Assembly (NCBI GenBank): GCA_022790685.1
Contig: JAAVXQ010000114.1
Location: 1-12,050 of the forward strand
DNA length: 12,050 nucleotides
Direction of reading: 5' to 3'
DNA from: Clostridia bacterium
Lineage (GTDB): Bacteria > Bacillota > Clostridia > TANB77 > CAG-508
Of this stretch, positions 7,301 through 12,050 are shown piece by piece; position 1 is the first letter of the stretch, and each line of letters opens with the position of its first letter. Position numbers and translations under genes: made by a program. Below the pieces are notes generated by a model, which searched no databases, was not told the DNA's origin, and saw nothing but the letters and a program-made list of their open reading frames with translations.

Positions 7301-8678
7301 CATTTATATCACCTTCATTATATACTCTTATTTCATAGGTTACTATATCTCCTGCTTTTACTTCTATCGGAGCTTTTGGGTGTTTATAAATTGCTGTTTG
7401 TTCACCATTTTTTAATGGTGTTACATCTACTTTTGGATTTCTGTTTGTATATTCTGTATTATTTACTTTTACTATATATTTTCTTAGAGCCAAGTCATAT
7501 TGCTTTTGTTCAATATTTACTTCTACATATTCATTATGAGGTGTTTTTTCTCTAGTTATTAAAGTAACAGGCTGATATTTTGCCTCTACTGTTTCCCATA
7601 AAGTAGCTTTTGTTTCATATGTTGTATAATCTAAGTTTAACTTTATTTTTGTTATTCCATTATCTTTTATAGGTATATATATATAGTAGTTTTTATCAAA
7701 GATTTGATTTACATTTTTTTCAGAGAATCCATCTTCTCCATCTATTTTAATATTATAAGCCTCTCTTGGTATCTCTACATCTTTTGAATCTAATAGTTTT
7801 ATTCTATAACTTTCAGACATAGCTGTTCCTGATGTAACTTTAAAAGGACCTACTTTATAATATTCTCCATCAACTTCTGATTTAACTTCATTTTTAACTA
7901 TACTTGGGAATTTAACACTATCTACTTCTTTAGCCTCTTTAGCACTTTTTACTAAATAATTATATAAATCTCTTGCATAGTCTTGTCTTTCTTGACTTCC
8001 CGTTACATCTCCAAAACTTCCTTCATTATTATTTATATAGTCATTAAGTGTAACTGCTCCAAAAGAAGTATATTTTTCAGTTTCAGAATTTGTGAAATTC
8101 CACATAGCCCATTGTTGAACTATTTCTATATCATCATCTGTTAATAAAGTTTTTACTGTATAAAATTCATCGCTTCCAATTTCTACATTAAACGCATTTG
8201 CTAAAAATTCATCTTTTTGTTCAGGAGCTTGATGTCTTAAATACATATTGTTTATTAACCAAATTAATGCTTTATAATTTGCAGCACTTAATCCTAATTT
8301 TTTCACATTTGGATCCATATCATTTTTTAAATCTGCAACATTCTTATATTCTAGTGAATCTGTTCCTGGAAATGATTTATCTCCATTTAAACAATATAAT
8401 GCATTTTCAAAATCTACATCACCAGATACTATAATTTTAAATATTCTTGTATCTCCTATTTTGTATCCATATGGATTTACATCATAAAATCCTGAATACT
8501 CTTCTGGTAAATTTCCTGTAGCCTCATCTCCACCTTCATGAATTATTGTTGTTTCTAAATTAATAACAGCATCTTCATGTGTTAATGCTTTAGCAAAAAC
8601 TGGTGTCATATATGGCATCATTATAGACAATATACATAAAAAAGCTATTGTCATTTTCATAATTCTTCTCTTTGACAT
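4308..8678 (-). CDS. Large cell-surface adhesin: thioester (TQXA-type) domain plus five DUF11-like repeats
   Basis: A 1456-residue secreted protein. Residues 1-29 are a signal peptide (cleavage likely after VFA). A thioester-type domain covers about 35-250: Cys96 in YCLNGD and Gln189 in QQWAMW fit the Cys and Gln pair that forms a covalent host-binding bond in this family. An unassigned beta-rich region (about 255-390) follows. Five repeats begin at residues 394, 602, 844, 1049 and 1259 with the signature (F/Y)DL(A/S)L(Q/R)K, contain YxIRVYNEG and DxLPxGL, and end in NxAEI. The C-terminus has SVSTG (1424-1428), a hydrophobic stretch and KKYVL, as in a sortase signal but without LPxTG. The start is supported by AAGGAAGG upstream. 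The gene is monocistronic, with its own candidate promoter and terminator. The domain roles are family knowledge; the ligand is unknown. Confidence 0.88.
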   Translation of the reverse strand: MSKRRIMKMTIAFLCILSIMMPYMTPVFAKALTHEDAVINLETTIIHEGGDEATGNLPEEYSGFYDVNPYGYKIGDTRIFKIIVSGDVDFENALYCLNGDKSFPGTDSLEYKNVADLKNDMDPNVKKLGLSAANYKALIWLINNMYLRHQAPEQKDEFLANAFNVEIGSDEFYTVKTLLTDDDIEIVQQWAMWNFTNSETEKYTSFGAVTLNDYINNNEGSFGDVTGSQERQDYARDLYNYLVKSAKEAKEVDSVKFPSIVKNEVKSEVDGEYYKVGPFKVTSGTAMSESYRIKLLDSKDVEIPREAYNIKIDGEDGFSEKNVNQIFDKNYYIYIPIKDNGITKIKLNLDYTTYETKATLWETVEAKYQPVTLITREKTPHNEYVEVNIEQKQYDLALRKYIVKVNNTEYTNRNPKVDVTPLKNGEQTAIYKHPKAPIEVKAGDIVTYEIRVYNEGDINASLTTVVDYLPEGLEIVEDSEINQNYGWTVSEDDRVATTNYLENQMLKAFDKNSDTLDSKELRIECKISENVDAGKVLTNIAEILEDNIDDRDSIPGNIEIEKIDTETFSGDKNNDTDLTKDEYYKGIEDDDDFEKVKVKGGFDLSLQKFITKANGKAPTVDRTPVVDVTPLKNGTKTNANYKTVKTPLVVKKGDVIIYTIRVYNEGEIAGYAEEVADYLPEGLGFLVNHTVNIDNYWSISEMSESKKLSQIPNGKDNLKIEDFSEIDNLDEVTVVTGKVKLLSTKLKSSNTDTENLIKEFDKVNGTKLDYKDIQVACIVLDDIPQGNSLRNVAEITKNSNENREDVKDIDSTPDTVDPDNYPGDDKEQDDNDYELLVPEAPKKFDLALQKFITRLNDNNITDRVPKVSIQDGKISYEHKDTSLPVANGDLVTYTIRVYNEGEADGYAAEVADNLPDGLTFVADNDINKQYGWKLYDKNGKETSDLKQAVSVKTDYLSKEKSEARNENCLIKAFDTNKGITATNPDYRDVVLVLKVETEASNKNDIINVAEITDDTDKDGNPVDDVDSVPGNNKKDEDDIDEEKVRLQEFDLSLQKFITRLNNNEIKDRIPTITKNEDGTLRFNHSTESLPVANNDVITYTIRVYNEGDVPGYAKEVLDDLPKGLTFITDNDTNKKYGWKLYDENGKETSDLSKAKTVRTDYLSKEKSELRKEDCLLKAFDGKGDISNTNPDYRDLQIVFKVNEADIGKDKSKREIINTAEISDDTDKDGNPVDDKDSVPGNNKDGEDDIDREKVYVKYFDLSLQKDLVKAIIVEDGKTREVVATPNQLLKIEIHRKKIASTTVKFVYNITVKNEGEIAGYATQLKDYIPDGLEFIPEDNKHWTKESDKVVTTEALKDTLLEPGKTASTQITLKWTNAENNMGEKVNIAEISQDKNDSNSPDIDSTPNNKVMTEDDIDTAPVVLSVSTGSEPVYVILPMTVLGILAVGIVLIKKYVL
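4506..7499 (-). repeat. Array of five DUF11-like coding repeats within the adhesin
   Basis: Protein-level units begin at nucleotides 7499, 6875, 6149, 5534 and 4904 (minus strand). The units run about 208, 242, 205, 210 and 133 residues including linkers. Each carries Lys (400, 608, 850, 1055, 1265), Asp of DxLP (467, 677, 912, 1118, 1326) and Asn of NxAEI (539, 791, 1007, 1217, 1386). The second unit carries an extra insertion near residues 700-760. The fifth unit is the most divergent and lacks the RVYNEG arginine. Confidence 0.85.
4905..6149 (-). repeat. Near-duplicate tandem pair (adhesin repeats 3 and 4)
   Basis: Units 5535-6149 and 4905-5534 share long blocks with few changes at DNA level. 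Examples are the region coding GKETSDL to KAFD, and the linker coding DDTDKDGNPVDD to DSVPGNN (around 5580-5660 versus 4950-5030). This points to a recent duplication and a potential site of unequal recombination. Confidence 0.8.
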
Positions 8679-8714
8679 ATGTACTACCTTCCTTAATTTA
8701 TATTTATATATTAT

Positions 8715-8744
8715 ATTTTAGTATAATTTTTAACTTTAAGTCAA
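8715..8744 (-). promoter_or_regulatory. Candidate promoter of the adhesin gene
   Basis: On the minus strand, TTGACT (8739-8744) is followed after 18 bp by TAAAAT (8715-8720). A perfect TATAAT at 8710-8715 overlaps this -10, but would need a poor -35. Either choice gives a leader of about 22-30 nt before the AAGGAAGG ribosome site. Confidence 0.5.
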
Positions 8745-8781
8745 TTTAAATTTTTGTTTCATATTATACAATTTTCTAGGG

Positions 8782-8820
8782 AATGTAATTAATCCCAATA
8801 TATTTTAATTATATTACATT
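8782..8820. promoter_or_regulatory. Inverted repeat, possible operator
   Basis: Perfect 8-bp arms AATGTAAT (8782-8789) and ATTACATT (8813-8820) are separated by 23 bp. The element lies upstream of both divergent promoters, about 40 bp from the adhesin -35. The spacing puts the arm centres about three helical turns apart, compatible with a dimeric or looping regulator. It could also be chance in AT-rich DNA. Confidence 0.3.
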
Positions 8821-8917
8821 TTTGTCTTAAAATCAATAGAGTTAAGTCATTTTTTATCACTTTTATAGCTTATTTTAGAGCTTTTTTTATAAAATAAATA
8901 TAAAAATTTCTTAAAGA

Positions 8918-8946
8918 TTCATATTTTATTTTTTCATTTATATAAT
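8918..8946 (+). promoter_or_regulatory. Candidate promoter of the carboxypeptidase gene
   Basis: TTCATA (8918-8923) and a perfect TATAAT (8941-8946) are spaced 17 bp apart. Transcription would start near 8953, which excludes translation from the upstream in-frame ATG at 8953 and fits the start at 8977. I saw no clear sporulation-sigma consensus. Confidence 0.55.
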
Positions 8947-8963
8947 ATATTAATGTTTTTTAT

Positions 8964-8970
8964 GGGGAAG
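8964..8970 (+). promoter_or_regulatory. Ribosome-binding site that decides the carboxypeptidase start
   Basis: GGGGAAG ends six bases before the ATG at 8977. The two upstream in-frame ATGs (8953 and 8962) have only AT-rich sequence before them. The later start also gives a standard signal peptide beginning MNLKK. Confidence 0.7.
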
Positions 8971-8976
8971 AGAATA

Positions 8977-10239
8977 ATGAATTTAAAAAAGTTAATTACA
9001 ATAATTATAATATTTCTTTTAGCATTTTTTACTTTTTTTGCTAATTTTTATATTGTTTTAGGTGATGAAATAGAAATTGAAAATTCAGAAGATAACAATA
9101 TCTATTATGACACTACAGTATCCCAATCTAGCACTTCCGCTAGCAGTGAGCCTGATACAAATTCAAAACATATTGTAGCAATAGATAGACTTACAAATAC
9201 TATTTTATATGAAAAAAACGCTAAAGAAAAAACACCTATGGCATCTACAACAAAAATTATGACTTGTATAGTGGTTCTTGAAAATTGCAATTTAAATGAC
9301 ACTGCCATAGTTTCTAAAAAAGCCTCTTCTATACATGGTTCTACACTTGGAATCAAAGAAGGAATGGCTATATCTATAGAGTCACTTTTATATGGTTTAA
9401 TGTTACGTTCTGGAAATGATTGTGCAATTGCTCTTGCAGAACATATTAGTGGTAGTGTAGAAAATTTTTGTCAAAAAATGAATGAAAAGGCAAAGTCTTT
9501 AGGATTATCAAATACGAACTTTACATCTCCTCACGGATTAGATGATGATGCACATTACACTACTGCCTATGAGCTTGCTTTAATTACAAACTACGCCTTA
9601 TCTAATAGTACCTTTAGAAAAATTGTATCTACAAAAAATATTACCCTTTCTCTTGGTTCTTCTATAATTTCTATTAATAATACTAATGAATTATTAGGTA
9701 ATTTAGAAGGAGTATATGGAGTAAAAACTGGCTTTACTTTTAATGCTGGTCGCTGTTTAGTTTCTAGTTGTAAAAGAAAGGATTTAGATATTATCGTTGT
9801 AGTTTTAGGTGCAGATACTAAGTCCATTAGAACTAAAGATAGTGTAAATATTATCAATTATATATTTAATAATTATAAACTTATTAATATTAAAGAAAAA
9901 ATAACTGCATCTTTTAAAAACTACTATGATTACTATACAAAAAATGTATCTATTCATAAAAGCACTGATATTCCTATTTTAGAATTAGAAGAAAAGCAAA
10001 ATTATATATTTCCTATATTAATAAAAAATGAAGCTGATTTTAATATAAAAATAAATTGTATACACAAATTATCCTATAATACTCCTGCAAATTCACAAAT
10101 TGGTACTCTTTCTGTGTATAACTCTGATAAACTTCTTTATAGCACTAATATTTTTCTAAAAAACTCTTTATCAAAGAAAAGTGTCTCTTACTATTTTGAA
10201 TATATATTAAAAAATTATTTTAGTTTAATGTATATTTAA
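8977..10239 (+). CDS. D-alanyl-D-alanine carboxypeptidase, PBP5-like (DacF/DacB type)
   Basis: A 420-residue secreted serine peptidase (family S11) that removes the terminal D-alanine from peptidoglycan stem peptides and so limits cross-linking. Numbered from the start at 8977, residues 1-29 form a signal peptide (MNLKK then a long hydrophobic run), followed by a Ser/Thr-rich linker. The catalytic domain covers about 63-300 and holds all three motifs: SxxK at Ser90-Lys93 (ASTTK), SGN at 145-147 and KTG at 250-252. A beta-rich C-terminal domain like PBP5_C follows (about 305-400), ending in an aromatic, hydrophobic tail that may attach to the membrane. An in-frame extension to 8953 exists but lacks a ribosome site. 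The gene is probably co-transcribed with the SH3b-CAP gene 48 bp downstream. Whether it acts in growth or in spore cortex formation cannot be told from sequence. Confidence 0.93.
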   Translation: MNLKKLITIIIIFLLAFFTFFANFYIVLGDEIEIENSEDNNIYYDTTVSQSSTSASSEPDTNSKHIVAIDRLTNTILYEKNAKEKTPMASTTKIMTCIVVLENCNLNDTAIVSKKASSIHGSTLGIKEGMAISIESLLYGLMLRSGNDCAIALAEHISGSVENFCQKMNEKAKSLGLSNTNFTSPHGLDDDAHYTTAYELALITNYALSNSTFRKIVSTKNITLSLGSSIISINNTNELLGNLEGVYGVKTGFTFNAGRCLVSSCKRKDLDIIVVVLGADTKSIRTKDSVNIINYIFNNYKLINIKEKITASFKNYYDYYTKNVSIHKSTDIPILELEEKQNYIFPILIKNEADFNIKINCIHKLSYNTPANSQIGTLSVYNSDKLLYSTNIFLKNSLSKKSVSYYFEYILKNYFSLMYI

Positions 10240-10287
10240 AATTTTTATAGGGTAGAATTCTCATAAAATATTTATGGAGGTATATTT

Positions 10288-11067
10288 ATGAAGGATTTTA
10301 TCTTAAAAAACAAACTTTTATTAATTTTATTTTCTATTACTATTGTACTTATTATAAACTTATTTAGTATTTCTTTTGGAATGGAGGAATATAAAGAAAC
10401 AGATTTCTCACTTGGTAAGGTGAATACAGAACTTTTAAACCTAAGATCTGGTCCATCTACATCTTTTGAGTCTATTTCTATGCTTAAAAGAAATGAATAT
10501 TTAAGAGTATATGCACAAATTGGTGACTGGTATGTTGTGCAAAATGATAAAAATTTAATTGGAGCTGTGCACTCAAAATATATTGATAAGTGTTTAGATG
10601 AAAAAGCTCCTGTAAGTAGTTCAGAGGAAATTATTGAAACCTCTGCTAATTTAGTAAACGACTCAAAAGAAATTAATTTTGAAATGTCCGAAAGTGAAAC
10701 TAAACTTTTAAATTTGATAAATGAGGAACGTAAAAAAAATAATTTATCAGAACTTCAAATTGATGAAGAATTGCAAAATATAGCTAGACTAAAGGCTCAA
10801 GACTTAGTTGAAAATAATTATTTTTCACATATTTCACCATCTTTTGGTACTCCCTTTGAAATGTTAAAAAATAATGGTATAAATTATAAAACTGCAAGTG
10901 AAAATATAGCTGGAAATTCTTCTTTAGAAGGTGCTGTTTCTAGTTGGATGAACTCTGAAGATCATAAGAAAAATATTCTAAGTAATGAATTTAACTACAC
11001 GGGTCTTGCTGTTGTTGATAGCTTAGCATATGGAAATATTGTAGTAGAATTTTTTGTTGGTAGATAA
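10288..11067 (+). CDS. Secreted SH3b-CAP domain protein (YkwD-like)
   Basis: A 259-residue exported protein. Residues 8-31 form a signal peptide or N-terminal anchor. A bacterial SH3 domain at about 43-101 has the typical LNLRSGPSTSFE start and GDWYVV core, and probably binds the cell wall. An acidic Ser-rich linker leads to a CAP (SCP/PR1-like) domain at about 135-258. Its putative metal or active-site residues are present: His181 in FSHISP, Glu205 in ASENIAG and His226 in SEDHKKNIL. The biochemical activity of bacterial CAP proteins of this type is not settled; several are linked to spore coats or the envelope. The start is backed by GGAGG at 10276-10280. It follows the carboxypeptidase gene on the same strand with no terminator between, so a cell-wall operon is likely. 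Confidence 0.9.
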   Translation: MKDFILKNKLLLILFSITIVLIINLFSISFGMEEYKETDFSLGKVNTELLNLRSGPSTSFESISMLKRNEYLRVYAQIGDWYVVQNDKNLIGAVHSKYIDKCLDEKAPVSSSEEIIETSANLVNDSKEINFEMSESETKLLNLINEERKKNNLSELQIDEELQNIARLKAQDLVENNYFSHISPSFGTPFEMLKNNGINYKTASENIAGNSSLEGAVSSWMNSEDHKKNILSNEFNYTGLAVVDSLAYGNIVVEFFVGR

Positions 11068-11121
11068 TAACTTCTATGGTTTACTAAATCATCATTTATT
11101 AAGATACTTATTTAAAATAAT

Positions 11122-11153
11122 AAAAAAGACAGATATAAATATCTGTCTTTTTT
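11122..11153. terminator. Strong terminator after the carboxypeptidase-CAP operon
   Basis: A perfect inverted repeat with 15-nt arms (11122-11136 and 11139-11153) has core GACAGATAT/ATATCTGTC. It is flanked by six As on the left and six Ts on the right, so it can work in both directions. The 54 bp between the CAP stop codon and this stem hold nothing recognisable. Confidence 0.87.
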
Positions 11154-11217
11154 AATTATTTTCTATTTATCCTATGTATTAAATTTATTATCCTTTAATA
11201 ACTTTTATAACGCAAAT

Positions 11218-11247
11218 AAAGGATAGCTCTAGACTATCCTTTTATTT
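11218..11247 (-). terminator. Terminator of rpsU
   Basis: A 9-bp stem, AAAGGATAG (11218-11226) with CTATCCTTT (11234-11242), has a 7-nt loop. On the minus strand TTTATTT follows the core. It starts five bases past the rpsU stop codon. The plus strand also continues in Ts, so it could work in both directions. Confidence 0.8.
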
Positions 11248-11415
11248 TTAAAATTTTCTTTTTCTCGCAGCCTCTGATTTTTTCTTTCTCTTAACACTAG
11301 GTTTTTCATAGTGTTCTCTTTTTCTTACTTCTTGTAATACTCCATTTCTGGCACATTGTCTTTTAAATCTTTTAAGTGCATCTTCTAAATTACCATTAAC
11401 TTTAACCTCTGACAT
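11248..11415 (-). CDS. rpsU: 30S ribosomal protein S21
   Basis: A 55-residue, highly basic protein read from ATG at 11415 to TAA at 11248. It begins MSEVKVNGNLEDALKRFKRQ, then carries CARNGVLQEVRKREHYEKPS, the typical S21 core, and ends in a Lys/Arg-rich tail. S21 is a late-assembling protein of the small subunit, near the anti-Shine-Dalgarno end of 16S rRNA, and helps translation initiation. The length is normal for the family. The ribosome site is very strong (GGAAGGAGGGG at 11423-11433). The gene has its own promoter, a leader of about 84 nt and its own terminator, so it is probably transcribed alone. In many Firmicutes rpsU precedes a yqeY-type gene, which is absent here. Confidence 0.96.
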   Translation of the reverse strand: MSEVKVNGNLEDALKRFKRQCARNGVLQEVRKREHYEKPSVKRKKKSEAARKRKF

Positions 11416-11499
11416 GATTTTTCCCCTCCTTCCGAAGCTTAAAAAACACCTTGTGGGATTGATTTTTTATGTAATTAATCCTTCAGATTCGCTTAACTG
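11416..11499 (-). promoter_or_regulatory. 5' leader of rpsU
   Basis: If transcription starts near 11499, the leader is about 84 nt, longer than the other leaders here. An ATCCCAC segment (around 11455-11461) could pair over about four bases with the GGGGA end of the ribosome site, and a small CTTCGGAAG hairpin abuts that site. Control of translation is only a possibility. Confidence 0.3.
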
Positions 11500-11505
11500 T
11501 TTACT

Positions 11506-11535
11506 ATTATACATTAGAATACAGTGACTTGTCAA
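11506..11535 (-). promoter_or_regulatory. Strong promoter of rpsU
   Basis: On the minus strand a perfect TTGACA (11530-11535) is followed after 18 bp by a perfect TATAAT (11506-11511). It lies just eight bases past the prs stop codon. No terminator was seen between prs and this promoter, so rpsU may also receive readthrough from prs. Confidence 0.85.
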
Positions 11536-11543
11536 TACTTAAT

Positions 11544-12050
11544 TTATTCAAATAATTCTCCTATTGATGTTGCTTCATGAATTCTTTTAATAGCTTCTGC
11601 AAATAATTCTGATATTGATACAACAACAATCTTATCTATCTGCTTTTCTTTTGTTAAAGGTATTGTATTTGTCATTACTAATTCTTTAATACTTGATTCT
11701 TTAATTCTTTCTATTGCTGGTCCTGATAAAACACCATGTGTACATCCAACATAAACATCTTTTGCACCATGTTTTTTTATAACTTCTACTGTCTCCATTA
11801 TTGAACCTGCAGTATCTACTTCATCATCAAAAATTAAAGCATTTTTCCCTTTAATATCTCCTATAACACTAGTAGCTATTGCTCTATCATCATTTCCATC
11901 TCTTCTTTTATCTATTAAAGCTATTGGACAGTTAAAATGTTCTGCATATTTATATGCTTTTTTTGAACTTCCAGCATCTGTTGCTACAACAACTTTATCA
12001 TCTATATTTTTAGCATCAAAGTATTTTTGAAGTAATGATTTTCCAGTTAA
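11544..12050 (-). CDS. prs: Ribose-phosphate pyrophosphokinase, C-terminal part (truncated by window edge)
   Basis: The frame is open from the window edge at 12050 down to TAA at 11544, giving 168 residues, about half of a normal PRPP synthetase. The enzyme makes phosphoribosyl pyrophosphate from ribose 5-phosphate and ATP for purine, pyrimidine, histidine and tryptophan synthesis. Visible landmarks are VVVATDAGSSKKA near residue 20, the DKRR segment near 48 and the PRPP-binding loop LIFDDEVDTAGSI (about 72-84), close to the usual DDxIDTAGT pattern. Then comes VYVGCTHGVLSGPA and a C-terminal helix ending GELFE. An internal ATG at 11798 is not the true start, because coding homology continues upstream of it. 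The N-terminal half, the start and the promoter lie outside the window. Its substrate link with pyrB is metabolic only. Confidence 0.94.
   Translation of the reverse strand, partial: LTGKSLLQKYFDAKNIDDKVVVATDAGSSKKAYKYAEHFNCPIALIDKRRDGNDDRAIATSVIGDIKGKNALIFDDEVDTAGSIMETVEVIKKHGAKDVYVGCTHGVLSGPAIERIKESSIKELVMTNTIPLTKEKQIDKIVVVSISELFAEAIKRIHEATSIGELFE

Larger units (their letters stand above)
8679..8976. other. Divergent intergenic region between the adhesin and the carboxypeptidase
   Basis: About 298 bp of very AT-rich sequence without a credible gene. It holds the candidate minus-strand promoter of the adhesin (8715-8744), an 8-bp inverted repeat (8782-8820) and the candidate plus-strand promoter of the carboxypeptidase (8918-8946). 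Long A and T tracts between them may bend the DNA. No riboswitch-like conserved core or terminator with a GC-rich stem was found. Confidence 0.6.

Noticed and set aside
4506..7499. CRISPR or other non-coding repeat array
   Set aside because: The repeated DNA is in-frame coding sequence with units of 400 to 730 bp, not short direct repeats with unique spacers.
4289..8434. Several plus-strand open frames opposite the adhesin gene
   Set aside because: They are mirror frames of a low-complexity, AT-rich coding region. They have biased Leu/Phe/Tyr composition, no ribosome sites and no domain signal.
8861..8891. Hairpin AGCT...AGCT followed by Ts as a terminator
   Set aside because: Only a four-base stem pairs well, and no gene ends nearby on the plus strand.
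8679..8952. Possible c-di-GMP riboswitch ahead of the adhesin
   Set aside because: The predicted leader is only about 22-30 nt, and no GEMM-like conserved core was seen on the minus strand.
8953..8976. Upstream starts for the carboxypeptidase at 8953 or 8962
   Set aside because: Neither has a ribosome site, and the first coincides with the predicted transcription start. The start at 8977 has GGGGAAG at the right distance and a cleaner signal peptide.
9105..9857. Minus-strand open frames opposite the carboxypeptidase
   Set aside because: They overlap the coding sequence of a gene with all three catalytic motifs and have no expression signals.

Overview
This window comes from a strongly AT-rich genome with strong Shine-Dalgarno sites (AGGAGG-type) and compact intrinsic terminators. 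It fits a low-GC Gram-positive bacterium, most likely a member of the Clostridia. A CwlD-type amidase hints at spore formation, and the surface adhesin architecture suggests a host- or gut-associated lifestyle. The taxonomic placement is inference. No tRNA, rRNA, insertion sequence, phage gene or CRISPR array was seen.

Layout: (1) 1-1050, plus strand: a membrane-anchored cell-wall amidase (cwlD-like), then a 69-residue protein of unknown function with its own promoter, closed by a bidirectional terminator. (2) 1055-4251, minus strand: a promoter drives a single-pass membrane protein with four Ig-like repeats and, 22 bp downstream, a receiver-GGDEF protein ending in a terminator with a GAAA loop. 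Then comes pyrB (aspartate carbamoyltransferase), which has no convincing promoter of its own. (3) 4263-8744, minus strand: a monocistronic 1456-residue surface adhesin with a signal peptide, a Cys-Gln thioester-type domain, five DUF11-like repeats each with a Lys/Asp/Asn triad, and a non-canonical sortase-like tail. (4) 8745-11153, plus strand: a D-Ala-D-Ala carboxypeptidase and an SH3b-CAP secreted protein, closed by a strong terminator. (5) 11218-12050, minus strand: rpsU (ribosomal protein S21, only 55 codons) with its own promoter and leader, downstream of the truncated C-terminal half of prs (PRPP synthetase).

Most of the window concerns the cell envelope: two peptidoglycan-processing enzymes, a CAP protein, an Ig-repeat membrane protein and a large adhesin. 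A likely cyclic-di-GMP synthase is co-transcribed with the Ig-repeat protein and sits next to the adhesin. A c-di-GMP link to surface adhesion is therefore a reasonable hypothesis, but no c-di-GMP riboswitch is visible. pyrB, prs and rpsU are housekeeping genes for nucleotide and ribosome synthesis.

The most notable element is the adhesin. Its five repeats each keep the residues expected for an internal isopeptide bond, its third and fourth repeats look recently duplicated, and all five end in a shared acidic linker.
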